NCBI GenBank assembly: GCA_963930655.1
Contig: OZ005607.1
Location: forward strand, 18,054,374-18,118,373
DNA: 64,000 nt
From: Myrica gale
Lineage: Eukaryota; Streptophyta; Magnoliopsida; Fagales; Myricaceae
Direction: 5' to 3'
Each line of letters starts with the position of its first letter. The first letter of the stretch is position 1. Shown here one piece after another: positions 1-11,763 of this stretch. The notes below the pieces were generated by a model. That model did not search any database. It was not told the DNA's origin and saw nothing but the letters and a program-made list of their open reading frames with translations. Made by a program: the position numbers and the translations under genes.

Positions 1-332
1 AATACATTCCAAAATAAAATAAATTCATCAAGTCTCCAAATAGCTCCTCCTTTGCAGTCTCCCAAAGCTCCTCATTTGCAAGCATTCACCAAGTCCAAAC
101 TTTCAATGTTCCAAATATATGCAAGAAACATGGCAAAAATTATTAATTCTATTCCAAGCATCTATCACAGTAATTCAAAGATTTATAAATGAATCAAAAC
201 AATATTTATATTATTACCTAAGGACATCATGCATTTCCATTTCCACTTTCACCTTCTGAAAACCAAAAACAACATATTGTGTAAATACTATGCATCACAA
301 ATAGATTTTCAGTAAAGAGAAATCTAAAATAA

Positions 333-2395
333 CTACGAAATTAGTAAATTACCTTCTTCAACCTCAAAGTTTTCAATGTTGTCCAATGTTTGTTGAATGT
401 CAAAACTGGGTTCTTCCCTTAACCAATTTTGCGTGCAGATTAATGCCTCAACAATTTTTGGACTCAAAGAACTCCGAAAGGGATCAAACACACGTCCACC
501 AGTGCTAAATGCCGATTCAGAAGAAACGGTAGAAATAGGCATAGCCATCACGTCATGTGCGATATGGCCAAGGATAGGATATTTATAGGCATTCATCTTC
601 CACCAATTTAAGATATCATAACCCACAGTTCGTGCCTCACGACCATCTGATAAGTATTATTCAATTTCAGATTTGTTACCCACATCTGTTTTTTATTCAA
701 ATTCATCCATAATGCCCCAAAAAGATTCAGAGTCGTCTACATCATTCCCATCACCCCCATGTGGAGTAAAAGAGTCCTTGCATGGTTGAACCTAGCTTGA
801 AGACCTAAACAGAGTAGAATACTTCGTATACAATCGATGTAAGACATGTCTTACACTTTCTCACATCAATTTAGCCTCATGTTCATATATTTGTTTGAAC
901 CGCAATTCCAAAGCAAACATTTTACACCGTGGATCAATCACAACATCAATGAATAAAAACAAATTAAACTTTTCAGACCTTCCCCAATATTTTTCATACT
1001 TCCATTTCATACCAATTTTCATGACCCTTAAAAGAACATCACCACTATCACACATCCTTGAAAATTATTTTTGAATCATACAAAGTTCTTGAAAATATGC
1101 ATTAAAGTTACATGCAAAGATCCAGAAAATCTCAATGTAGCTTCATAAAAAAGTTTCAAAAACTTTGTAATTACTCGAATTCTATCCCAATCACCATATC
1201 CAGGAGGCCCCAAAATCCTTCTCCCCTCACTAGCTTCACCAAAATGACGAAGAAAGTGCTCATCATAATTCTCCAAGCGTTCGAATGCCTTTTGATATTT
1301 TTGAGCTGAGTCCAACATAAGGTAAGTTGAGTTCCATCTGGTAGAAACATCAAGACACAATCCCCTTTTACTCTCAATATTTTCCTTTTGTGCACAAACG
1401 TTGAATATTTTCAATCTAGAAGGAGAGGACCTCACATATCTCACTGCATTACGAACCTTGACAATTGATTCATCACTTTCTTTTAACCCCTCAGTGACAA
1501 CAAGGTTTAAGATGTGGGCACAACATCTCATATGAAGATAATCATCATCCATGACATTGTCCTTCATATGCCTCTTTAGGTAATCAATAGCAACATCATT
1601 TGAGGAGACATTATCAACTGTGATGGTGAAAACTCTATCTATTCTCCAATCATGTAAACAAGTCTCTATATGCTTCCCAATTGTATCCCCCCAATGTTTA
1701 GGAATTAAACAAAAGTTTATGATTCTTTTGTGCAACCTCCATTCAGAATCAATGAAATGTGCCATCAAACACATGTAATTTAAATTTCGCACTGAGCTCC
1801 AAGTGTCAGTTGTGAGACAAACTCTACTAGCAGAAGACTTAGAAAAATATTTCAACTTTCCCTTTTCCATATCATATAGCTTCATACAATCCCTAGCCAC
1901 AGTAACACGAGAAGGTACATTAAAATTAGGTTTCATTTTCGAACAAACTTTTCTAAACTTGATAGACTCCACAAACCTAAAAGCCAATTCATCACAAATA
2001 ACCATTTCAGCAATTGTCATCTTAATACCTTCAGGATCATACTTGTGAAACCCCATTTTATTAATTGCACCACCATCAGACCCTTCCCCTTTCTTGTCAA
2101 AACACAAAGTAGTCTGATTCTTATCCACTGGTCTCCTATGGGGATACTTCTTGCAACTCTCTAAATGTTGTATCATTGATGATGTCCCATGTTTCTTAGA
2201 GTGACAATAGTACTCCTTCGAACAATAGTTACATGTGGCTTTTGGGTAACTAGAATCACAAGCAGCCATTTTGGTAAAATGGTCCCACACTTGGGACGGG
2301 TCTCTACTAGCCTTCCTTTTAGAAAAAGGTCGAATAGTAGGCTGGGACTGAGTTTGAGTTGGAGTATTGTTAACATTTGATGGGTTTTCATTCAT
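333..2395 (-). pseudogene. Broken hAT-family (Ac/RICESLEEPER-like) transposase
   Basis: The long first part (2395 down to 1076, 439 codons) starts at an ATG. It carries a BED zinc finger near residues 37-81 (W37, C55, C58, H77, C81) and then the hAT catalytic core, with text such as TDTWSSVRNLNYMCLMAHFI and LDVSTRWNSTYLML. A frameshift lies near 1115. The next frame reads NAYFQELCMIQK, a stop near 1066, then a segment to 861 (MKWKYEKYWG, VIDPRCKMFALE). After more damage the C-terminal dimerisation region is recognisable at 626-333 (YPILGHIAHDVMAMPISTVS, then SESAFSTGGRVFDPFRSSL). A GT donor after GAAG near 350 and an AG acceptor near 256 suggest a small 3' exon. The protein would bind and cut transposon ends, but this copy cannot encode it in one frame. 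I could not fix terminal inverted repeats or an 8-bp target duplication. Confidence 0.88.
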
Positions 2396-2460
2396 AGGAG
2401 ATGGTGCCTCATCCTCTTTTATCGGGGGTAGGATTACCCCCTTTAGATGTAGGACCGTCC

Positions 2461-3485
2461 ATCTAGAATTTAGTAACTGAAATGTAGAAAATTAGACTGT
2501 CACTATCACATTCTTCACACATGACACAACCTAACATACTAAGTTACTAACATAATATGTAAACTAACATGCTAAAAAGATATGTTAACTAATTATTCAC
2601 ATCCTTCACATACTAAAATAGCTCAATTCATCATTTTATACCAATGAACTAATTCACAATTTCACATATTCAATTAAATACAAAGAGAGTATCGGCTTTT
2701 GTACAATGCCTCTATGCAATTTACAATGTCAACAACCCAACAGAAACAAGAGGAGATTCTTACTTTCACCTAGGCACTAGAATGAAAATTATTATTAGTG
2801 AAATGGAATATGTATACCGACAAGGAAGAAAACTAAAACATGTTAAATACAGTTACACCAACGGTTGCAACTTTGTTCAAAGATATCTTCTCATCAAACA
2901 TTCTTAGAATTATGTTCAAAGGGCGTACACAGAAAGAATTAATTGAATTATGCATTTGGAGCAAAAGGGTTGTCATCCACAATGGCTTTGTGACTTCTAT
3001 AAAGCAATGGCGTGGCTTAATAAATGATGCCAAACAACACGAAACAAATAGTCCCAGTGACAGAGAGTGAGAGTATACCTCAAAAGAAAACTAATTCCAA
3101 TTTTTGCCAAATACAAAGAAACGAAAAGAATAAGGTTAGTTCGATTTATACAGAAGAAGAAAGAAATAGAAAAAGATAAAGCACAAAAGAATAAAAACAA
3201 AAACAAAACTCAGGCACCTACATCACAAAGCATACGTTTAGAAACGACTAAGAGGAGGAGAGGCGGTGGAATGGTGCAGCAGGGGAAGGATGAGAACTCA
3301 GAGCTGGAGGCTGGAGGGGGCTGCTTCAGAAATGACTGAGACTAGGGTTCGGCGGGGAAAGGTTGTGGAATGGTGCGGCAGGGGAAGTATAAGAGCTGGA
3401 AGGGGAAAGATGCAAAGGAGAAGCCTAGAGGGGGAACAACGCAAAGGTTGAGCCTGGAGGTGGGGGCGATTTTTGGACTTAGGGT
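2461..3485. other. AT-rich stretch without recognised gene
   Basis: This lies between the hAT remnant and a GC-richer repeat. Short ORFs on both strands near 2833-3340 match no family I recognise, and their composition (purine-rich on + at 3110-3300) argues against coding. It may be the outer part of the hAT element. Confidence 0.4.
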
Positions 3486-3714
3486 TAGGGCTACACAATC
3501 GAATCACGAATGGGTAAAAAATAACGATAAGTGGGTCGGTCGGTTCGGTTTTCGGTTAACCAACCCATATCACCGAAAACTGAACCGATTCCTTCGGTTT
3601 TAAAAAGTCTGGGCCGAAGACTGACCTGGGCCATCGCCCAACCGCCCGCGCCAATAGGCTTCGGTCGGTTTAGGTCGGCTGGTTCGGCCCTCGGCCCAAT
3701 CATGTTCAGGCCTA
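3486..3714. repeat. Possible non-autonomous hAT-like element, GC-rich
   Basis: A 229-bp island is rich in GGTCGGTT/GGTTCGG words and is bounded by TAGGGCT on the left and AGGCCTA on the right, which are imperfect inverted ends of the kind seen in hAT MITEs. The flanking octamers do not match, so no target duplication supports the borders. Confidence 0.35.
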
Positions 3715-4032
3715 CTCGCTGACCTACATTTTCCCCTTCTTTTTTATTTTCAGCTGGAATAGTCTCAAATCTATGAGAGAGTAGCGAAGACTAGAGAAAT
3801 GGGTATCTTCGATTCCGAATTTTCTTCTTGGGATTAAAAGTTTGGTTTTCTTGGAATCTGGTGTAGGGTCTTGGAATAGAGAAAGAGGCATGGAGATCTT
3901 TCTTTTTGGAGAAGATTAGAACAACATGCGGTGGTGGCTGAGTCTCTCTGTTGATGTTTTTCGAAAAGTCATTTCACTGAATCTTTATTGTAGGGTGATT
4001 ATGTAATTCCTTCATCTTACTCAGAAAATCCA
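3715..4032. other. Non-coding stretch split by the solo LTR
   Basis: I see no coding capacity here. Apart from the solo LTR, the sequence continues on the other side at 5496. Confidence 0.4.
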
Positions 4033-4037
4033 AAAAT

Positions 4038-5490
4038 TGTTGGCGTTTGTGCACAATCGAGATTTTGATGATTTCAATAAATGGATTAAGTTTATAAAAC
4101 GGATATCTTCAAAGACAAGGACGTTTTGATGAAAGAGTCAAAGACTTGAAGAAAGAAGATCAAAAAGATGCAAGGAGCTCAAAATGAAGTTTTCAAGACC
4201 TTAGGGGTATAACTCTTGTAACTCTTAGTTTCACTTTTGACAAGGATTATGAAACACACTTGCATATCTTTCAAAATGTGCATAAACCATTTTACCTTTT
4301 GTTTGAAAGATTAAAATGTTTCTAAAGGTTTCAAAACACCACAATCAAACTCCCAAACTTTTCATTTTACTTATGGGGAGTAAGTCTTTAAAATTGAGTG
4401 TTTCAAAGAGGTCAAAAACGTGGTTTTAATTAAACCGGATCATGTGCTTAAGTTGAGAAGGTCGACTGGCTAGTGAAGCAGTCGACCAGTTGTTTTTGAA
4501 ATAGATCCGTTGAGCTTCTGACAATATGACATTTGGGTAACGGTAACTTGAAGCAGTCGACCGGTTCATATAGTGGTCGATCGGCTCGTTTTAACAGACG
4601 ACTCCCAACGGCTATAAACGGATAGTTTTCATATGTGGCTTATAAATACACCTTAATGTCATCCAAAATGAATACACAATGACCACATATTATTCACACA
4701 AAACACACTTTCATATCCTTGTCTTTGTGTGAATCAAGAGATAAAGCTTTTCATTTGGGTAACGGTAACTTGAAGCAGTCGACCGGTTCATATAGTGGTC
4801 GATCGGCTCGTTTTAACAGACGACTCCCAACGGGTATAAACGGATAGTTTTCATATGTGGCTTATAAATACACCTTCATGTCATCCAAAATGAATACACA
4901 ATGACCACATATTATTCACACAAAACACACTTTCATATCCTTGTCTTTGTGTGAATCAAGAGATAGAGCTTTTCATTTTCATATACACTCTTTGAGAGAG
5001 TTTATTCTTGTAATCTTCCTATCCAAAAAAGGTGATTCTTTTAGTGAGGTTGTTCACTAAAGAAGAAGCTTAGAGAGGGTATATCTCAAGCTTGTTAGGC
5101 TGTGAGTGGTGAGCCCAAAAAACTACTTAGGTGGGTTTAAATATTAAGCCCGGGAAAACACTTGTACGGTTCTCTAGCACCCGAAAGCTAGTGTGTATAC
5201 TATTTGAAGATAGTGGGAAAACCTCAAGGCTTGGTGAAGGAGCTTGAGGGGTGGATGTAGGCGGGTTTGCCAAACTACCTAAAAATCACGTGTTTGTCAA
5301 ACTACCTAAAAATCACGTGTTTGCTTATCTCTCCCTACTCTTTACATTTAACACTTATTTACTTGTTGCTTTAATATACTTGTGCTAAATTATCCATTAC
5401 TTTGCAAACACGGTTTGGAGGTTAATAGCTCAAAAAGTTTGGAAACTCAATTCACCCTCCCTCTTGAGTTGCCTTAATCTAGGACTAACA
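4038..5490 (+). mobile_element. Solo LTR of a copia-type retrotransposon
   Basis: The 1453-bp segment begins TGTTGGCG and ends CTAGGACTAACA, the TG...CA ends of an LTR. It is flanked on both sides by the pentamer AAAAT (4033-4037 and 5491-5495), a perfect 5-bp target duplication. No internal coding region is present, so this is a solo LTR left by recombination between two LTRs. TATAAATA boxes occur at 4641 and 4863, in the two copies of an internal duplication. The text resembles LTRs of plant Ty1/copia elements (recurring GTCGACCGGTT motif, pyrimidine-rich end). The superfamily assignment is an inference, while the LTR nature and the target duplication are read directly. Confidence 0.85.
4530..4973 (+). 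repeat. 222-bp tandem duplication inside the solo LTR
   Basis: 4530-4751 and 4752-4973 are near-identical. They differ at a few positions, for example ACGGC/ACGGG near 4618/4840 and CTTAATG/CTTCATG. The unit contains the TATAAATA box and the sequence just downstream of it, so the LTR carries two core promoters. Confidence 0.93.
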
Positions 5491-5495
5491 AAAAT

Positions 5496-6080
5496 TTCTC
5501 GGCATCTTTTCACCTCTCTCTATCTTCCATGGGTTCCAACTTCTTGGTTGTCGTCCCCTGTTATGTCCGCCTGATTAGCTGAACAGTACTGGACCTTATT
5601 CTGAAATGTCTTCCTCTCTGTTGATATTCCTTTAGTTTTACTACTCGCTTAGTCCAATTTCTCTCCCTGAATAGTCGTTTCTGCTGACTTGATCTCTTTG
5701 GTTTTAAGTTTTTATTTATTTTTATCCTTGAAGTTCCTGTTTTCTAGAAAAGTTGTGTTTTCTTTTCCTTTATGTTTTCTTCTTAACTCCAGAATTTTTG
5801 GTTTTTTTGTTTTTGGAAATATCAGTATTCAGGGTATCTTTTAAAGATTTTGTTTTCAATCCACAATAGAGATCTTGTGCGCACTGAGTATGTCAAAGAC
5901 TTTTCAATGTATTTTGCCAAGGGTGCATCTTCAGTTTTGATTTCTTTCACAGGTGTTGAATTTGATATTTGTTTCGGTAGCCATAACATACCAATACTCT
6001 TATGTTTTTATTTTTTTTCATTTTGATTTTTGTTTTGATTTAGCATTTAGAATGTCCAATGAATTTTTATTCTGCTGCAC
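5496..6080. other. T-rich non-coding stretch
   Basis: This T-rich sequence looks like intron or UTR DNA. I recognise no gene in it. Confidence 0.4.
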
Positions 6081-6226
6081 AGGAAAGGCCCAAAGCCAAT
6101 CCCAAGGAACAGTGAAGCTTCATAGGGTCTTTCTGTCCAGGTGCAGGTAGTTCGTATCTTCACAGACATGTCTATTTCACCTAGTCTCTCTCCGAGATAG
6201 TGCCCAGATCGTTATGCCTTTCGTGC
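6081..6226 (-). pseudogene. Nuclear insertion of plastid 23S rRNA fragment (NUPT)
   Basis: Read on the - strand, this 146-bp piece matches the plastid 23S rRNA region at the start of domain V: the words GTGAAATAGACATGTCTGTG, ACCTGCACCTGGACAGAAAG and ACCCTATGAAGCTTCACTGT follow one another. Compared with the well-conserved plastid sequence as I know it, the + strand shows about five C-to-T changes and few others. That is the decay expected of cytosine-methylated nuclear organelle insertions. It is far too short to be functional rRNA. A mitochondrial 26S origin is less likely from the wording but should be checked. Confidence 0.82.
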
Positions 6227-7144
6227 GTTACCTAGGAGCTTGTTGATGGTCATTTTGGTTTGTCAGCTACATTTGGAACTTTTTGATTTCATGCAACTTG
6301 GTCTATATATAAGTTGTTCAACCGCAAGGGAAAAGGCATTAATTCTTTCGGTGGCTATTTTATTTATTTGTGGAATCTTACATTTAGTTGCATTTAGGTT
6401 CTTAAAATGGGAGTTGTCGATACATTTAAGGAAACCATCATATTACTCAGAGAAACGAAAACATACAATTTCATTCTAGTTTATTAGTCTCTTATCTCAT
6501 ATAAGTCAATGTAAACGAAAACACACAATTTCACTTTTGATTTCCTGAGGTCCATATTTGTTGTCAGCTGATTTTGAATTTCCTTTTTGTACATCAACTT
6601 TTCTCTGCGTGCTTTGGAATAGTTTTTGTCCACTTGGGAGTTCATATGAGATGTTCCTGACTCTTGGTATGGAAAGGGTTTGTTAGGTTTGGATTTTTGC
6701 ACTGGTATTCTTTGGTCGCGTACTCGCTTCCTGTCTTTGATGCCCAATCACCTACGTAAGCAAGCCTAGTGAACAGAATAGCTACTTGATTATAGCTTAA
6801 AAATTGGTTAAATGAGTTTTTTCAAGCTCAAGTTACATCTAAGCTATTCAATAAATTAAAGAGACTTTATAAAAGAATCAAAACCAAAGAAGCACATAGG
6901 GACAACATCTTGGACTTATGGTATGTAATTCTAGTATGTGTTGCTGATTTCATGCAACTAAATGTTACCAATCTTATTACTAGGACTGTAAAATGTCTCT
7001 ATGTTTATGAATTTTGGAATGCCCTTCTATGTTTATGAATTTTGGAATGCCTCTAAAATGTCTCTATGTATTCTATAGCTCTCTCTATTGCATCTGTTCA
7101 AGCTATTTGACATATTATTCATTTTTTCTTATCTCGTTTCTCCT
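6227..7144. other. AT-rich stretch, no recognised gene
   Basis: A short tandem repeat near 7005-7050 (TATGTTTATGAATTTTGGAA twice) is visible. The ORF at 6484-6747 (-) has no recognisable domain. I see nothing else to annotate. Confidence 0.4.
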
Positions 7145-7845
7145 TTTCAATGACAGAATTACCACTTGGTGAAGATGATGTTGGTGCTGATAGTGTAGTG
7201 AAAATACTTTTGCTATTGTTAGGATTAAATTTATTTTTATTTTATGTTAGAAACTTGTATATACTTTTGTGTTGTAAATTTATTTTATTTTATTTAATCA
7301 ATGATGAATTATATTTTGCTTTATTATCCTTGTTCTTAGCATATTACATCAATGAATTATGGTTATTAAAATAAATTTTTATTACAAATTAAAAATGTAG
7401 GTGTTTTTATAAATATAGCTGTTGCAACGTTTTTCTTTTGGGTTAAAAAAAATGTTGGCACAGAACAAGGATAATAAAGCAAAATATAATTCATCATTGA
7501 TTATAAATATAGCTGTTGCAACGTTTTTCTTTTCAATGACAGAACTACCACTTGGTGAAGATGATGTTGGTGTTGATAGTGTAGTGAAGCTACTTTTGCT
7601 ATTGTTAGGATTAAATTTATTTTTATTTTATGTTAGAAACATGTATATACTTTTGTGTTGTAAATTTATTTTATTTAATCAATGATGAATTATATTTTGC
7701 TTTATTATCCTTGTTCTTAGCATATTACATCAATGAATTATGGTTATTAAAATAAATTTTTATTACAAATTAAAAATGTAGGTGTTTTTATAAATATAGC
7801 TGTTGCAACGTTTTTCTTTTGGGTTAAAAAAAATGTTAGCACAGA
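7145..7845 (+). repeat. Direct duplication (period 385 bp) with an inverted spacer
   Basis: 7145-7464 and 7530-7845 are near-identical copies. Each reads MTELPLGEDDVG, then a hydrophobic LLLLLGLNLFLFYVRN stretch in the + frame. The 65-bp spacer 7465-7529 is partly an inverted copy of a piece inside each unit (AACAAGGATAATAAAGC against GCTTTATTATCCTTGTT). I do not recognise the peptide. The segment abuts the CACTA end and may be internal DNA of that element. Confidence 0.75.
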
Positions 7846-8205
7846 CCTTTAGCAGCGATCACAAAAACGCTGCTATAGATGTTTAAACGCATACCAAAAT
7901 TGACCTACAACATCGTTTTTAACAAACGCCGTTGTAGAGTAGTATATAGTGGTGTTTGCTAAAGACCTGTAGCAACGTTTGAAGAAATGCTACAAAAAGA
8001 AGAAGAAGCAAGATTGCACTTTGGGTCTATAGTTGCGGTCATGACCACCACTATAGGCCGGCGGTCTTCACTAGCGGTTGCCAAAATCGCTGCTATGGGC
8101 TATAGTGATGGTTCAATAGCATGCCTATAGCAGTGGTTTTGGCACTTTTAGCAGTGGTTTTGGCACTTTTAGAAACCGCCGCTAAAGACCTTTTTTTTTG
8201 TAGTG
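7846..8205. mobile_element. Terminal region of a CACTA (En/Spm) transposon
   Basis: The sequence ends TTTTTTTTTGTAGTG at 8205, the complement of a CACTACAAAAAAAAA terminus. The preceding 350 bp are packed with degenerate subterminal repeats of the type AGCAGTGGTTTTGGCACTTT, CTGCTATAG and CCGCCGCTAAAG in both orientations. CACTA elements are known to carry such subterminal repeats for transposase binding. I could not find the matching CACTA left end, so the element is truncated or its other end has diverged. Confidence 0.75.
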
Positions 8206-8288
8206 ACCCCCAAACAAGACTATATGACTTGATTCTTCTTCATTATCTGTCTTTAGTAAATACCCAAATAAATATACTGATCAATATT

Positions 8289-8664
8289 TAAGGGAGAAAT
8301 ATATTTTTCAACTAGCTTGAATTATAAGGGTTTTGACACTTCGTATCTTAAACTATCACTTTTGTCACATTTGTCTCACTACCTATTGATTTAAGACACT
8401 TTATATACTTCACCGAAATTTTTCATTATTTTGGAGGAAAGATTATTCTTCATTCCATTGAAATTATAGTTTTACCCTCGTAACAACAAAATATGTAGGG
8501 GTAGAATCAAAATTCACGTGTCAATTTTTTTTTGTCCAATGAAAAATGGAGGTGCAAGTGTCTGAAATTAATAGTTTGTGGGTGAAACGTGACAAAAAGT
8601 GATCGTTTAAAGTGTAAAGTGTAAAAACCCTTAATTTAAATATAAAAAATATATTTATCCCTAA
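8289..8664. mobile_element. MITE with long imperfect terminal inverted repeats
   Basis: The left arm (TAAGGGAGAAATATATTTTT, then AAGGGTTTTGACACTTCG, then TCACTTTTGTCAC) pairs with the right arm (GTGACAAAAAGTGATCG, then TAAAAACCCTTAA, then ATATATTTATCCCTAA). The element is about 376 bp with no coding capacity. The target duplication is unclear, so the superfamily is left open. Confidence 0.7.
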
Positions 8665-10136
8665 TTTGAGCAGCTTCTTGCTTTATTTGCTTCATAATTA
8701 TAATTAGGGATGGTAGGTTTGTTCAAAGGGCCATAAGATTATGAAACTCAGGTGATGATCATGGAAGTGCTTGGTGAGCGAAATGATGAAGAATTGCATA
8801 CACAACTTAAAGACTAGAAATGATGCAACAAGTATTAAATGTTATAGAGTCTATACTTTTCACACTTTAGCATAGACATCACTAAATGTTGAAGGGTCCA
8901 AATTTTGCATCTCTCCCTCTTCGAATTAGATCCTTCAATTTCAAATAAGAAATCTGGGAATGAGACTGAGTGGAGGGCCAAGCTTTCACCAAATGCCAAA
9001 ATATAGCGCTAAAAAAATGTTTGGTTTAAGATTGGAATGATCATGGAGACCAATATTTTGGATCCAATGGCATATAAATCACCAATTCCCAAAGATGTAG
9101 TAATGGTAGCAATAAAGTCTGATTATTCTTTGTTTGCATATGATGTAGTAAGAATTGATTAGTGAGATGTAGTCAGAATTGATTAGTGAGCCCAAAACTA
9201 GCTTATTTATTACTTTTAAGTCCTTTTAATCAAAAAAATTATACAAATTTTCTTTAAATGTATTCTGAAAAATCAAATCAAAATTTTTTGCTTTACTGAA
9301 GAATTAACATAAATTAAAATTTAATACTATATCGTAATGTTAAATATAAATTCAAGATTTATGTAACTAAGATATTTAGATGTTGGAGTATAAAGAACAA
9401 AGAGGGAACAACATATTTAGATGTAACTAATATATTTATATTTTTTTTATTCTTTATTTTTTTTAATTTTAAAGATTATGGTGGTTGACAAGGAGAAAAT
9501 AGAAACAGGGACTAGTAAAGTGGACACTTTACATGTCTTCTTTTCTTTAATATTTAAAAACATATTTTTTTTATTTTTATCATATTCGTTTTAAACAGAT
9601 TAACTTGAGATACCAAATCCTTATAACTCATCCTGCAATTTTAAATGGGATATTTGGAGAGGTCCATGCACATGCACAACAATTTTACCTGCGCTGTTTG
9701 ACCGTCTTATGCCCCTCCACCTGTTCTAAAGAATGTACTGAACCAATCACGAAATCGAGATATTTGCAAAAAATGAATAATTTAAAACTGCAAACTGTAA
9801 TAATCAATTCTTTTACATTTGAATTTTTTTTATTATTAAAGAAAATTGTGTAAGGTTTCACTCCTAAATCCATATTGAAAAAAAAAACACGTGACATACT
9901 TTAAGCCTTTTACTTTTGACCAACAGCTAGCTTTGAATAATAGAAAGCGAAAGGGAAGATTTTTTTAATTAAAATATTATATATATTTCTTGGTCCCTCC
10001 GTTAGAGTTGCTGCAAAGCACATGGTTATCTCTATCTGTCTCTGTCTTCTTATTCTGTTTTTTTTTAATTACATATTTTTTCCTCCTCCCAGGCTTCCCC
10101 CACCGCCCCATGCCTTTTTATATTTTATCTTTATTG
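8665..10136. other. AT-rich intergenic stretch
   Basis: No gene is recognisable. A small direct repeat occurs near 9149-9190 (AGAATTGATTAGTGAG twice). Long A/T tracts dominate. Confidence 0.45.
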
Positions 10137-10145
10137 TTTAATGTT

Positions 10146-10555
10146 GGCAAAATTGCATCCGGGCCATGTGGTATCACAGAGTTGCAATTAAGTTACTGAG
10201 GTAACGATTTAAACATTTGGCTCCATGAGGTAATGGTTTTTTAAAAGAAAGGTCCTTCCGTCTATCTCCGTCCCAACACGTTAACGGCAAGCCTATCACG
10301 GGCACGATCAGGGAGTCCATCAGGCCGAGCAACCCGAGCACGATCCACGTCAAGCCTATTACGAGCATCCCGAGCTCCATCAGGCCGAGCAGCCCGAGCA
10401 TGAACAGTTTGCCGCTAACGTGTTGGGACGGAGATAAACGGAAGGACCTGTTTTTTTAAAAACCATTACCTTAGGGAGCCAAATGTCTAAATCGTTACCT
10501 CAGGAGCTTAATTGTAACTTTGTGATACCACAAGGGCCCCCGGTGCGATTTCGCC
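10146..10555. mobile_element. Foldback Mutator-like element with 9-bp target duplication
   Basis: The left arm (GGCAAAATTGCATCCGGG, later GTGGTATCACAGAGTTGCAA and GTTACTGAGGTAACG) is an inverted match to the right arm (CAATTAAGCTCC-like end running to GCGATTTCGCC). It is flanked by TTTAATGTT (10137-10145) and TTTAAAGTT (10556-10564), an 8/9 match and the length typical of Mutator-like elements. The centre has a GC-rich 60-bp direct repeat (CATCAGGCCGAGCA at 10319 and 10379). It encodes no protein and is a MULE-MITE. Confidence 0.82.
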
Positions 10556-10571
10556 TTTAAAGTTGAAGAAA

Positions 10572-10701
10572 GAAACAGTCATGAGTAAGATGCTTTAATT
10601 TGGAAAGTATCAAATAATTCAGGATTAGTAGGTATTAATACAAACTAATTACATTTGACCAATCTTAATCGTTGCATGACTAATGGATTAACATAATCTT
10701 G
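10572..10701 (+). repeat. Repeat copy A of a 5' flanking sequence of AAO
   Basis: The text GTAGGTATT, CATTTGACCAATCTTAATC and AATGGATTAACATAATCTTG recurs at 17592-17701. The GATGCTT preceding it recurs at 11756. Copy B was split by the chromovirus insertion. The pair is an older duplication in the DNA upstream of AAO. Confidence 0.7.
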
Positions 10702-10944
10702 TTTGACATGTATTCTTGTGTTATCAATGAAAAATAAAGAAAAACTAAAACATTTTAAATTCTAAAGCAAAACATTAAAAAATAAAAAATGTACAAATAA
10801 GAGCATAGACGCTAAATACTATTTCTATTTTTTTTATAAAAAAAATTAATTGTTTTGTTTTAAAATTTAATGTTGTAGCTTTTCTTTATTTTTCTTTGTT
10901 AATATTTTTTAAATTTATTTTTCTTTTGAGTTAAGGGTTGTTAG

Positions 10945-11640
10945 GAGTGGTTAACGGTAGTGTATACGTGACGGCTTGATGAAAATCGTCACGGTCACCG
11001 CAATTGATAGTATTACATATTTGACACTACCACCACACCGCTAAGGCACAATAATTGCCCTTACCGGTGACAGTATTAACAGTAACGATTAGACGGTAAC
11101 CACTTAAACTGTGTAACCATTAGGTGAAAAAAAAAGACTTTTTTTGGGCTTTTCATTTTCTTTCACTGTTTTGAGCTATTTTCCTTAGACTTTTTTGGAC
11201 CATTAAAACATTTGATACCCATATATAAGCAACAAATATAATCGTTCAAATATTATAACCTGTTTAAATTTCAATATAATATCATAATCAATAATCATAT
11301 CAAATAAACAAATATCATAACCTATTCAAATATACTTTCATAATCATTAATACTTATAACAAATATAATAAGTTGTCCAAAAGTCTAATAAAAGTGTCCA
11401 ACAATGTGACATAAACCAACTAACATATTCCAACAAAAAGCCTAACAAAAGTGTTACACAATCAATAATCATCTCAAGTCTAAATTAGAGGTGATTAGCA
11501 GTAATGTAGGCGAGGTTTAACGAAAATCATCACCACAATTAACGAAATCACATATTTGACACTGTCACCACACAGCTAAGTCACAATAACTACTTTTACG
11601 GGTGGTGGTAACGGTTAAACCGCCACTGCGGAAGGAAATG
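10945..11640. repeat. Two related ~160-bp repeats
   Basis: 10945-11110 and about 11487-11640 share words such as CACATATTTGACACT, ACCACAC, CTAAG and GGTAACGGTTAA-like ends in the same order, with many substitutions. They look like decayed copies of one short element. The rest of 10702-11763 is AT-rich with no gene. Confidence 0.55.
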
Positions 11641-11763
11641 AACACCTTTAAGGGTTGTAGAGAAAATGAGATGAAAGAAGGTTGACTATTTAGCTTCACC
11701 AGAGGTTACACAGTTCTTTGTTTGCCACGAAAGTAAAAAAAAAAACAGTGCGCAGATGCTTCG

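Noticed and set aside
3478..3492. Telomere-like CTTAGGGTTAGGG
   Set aside because: Only two units, not of the exact plant TTTAGGG form and inside a repeat edge.
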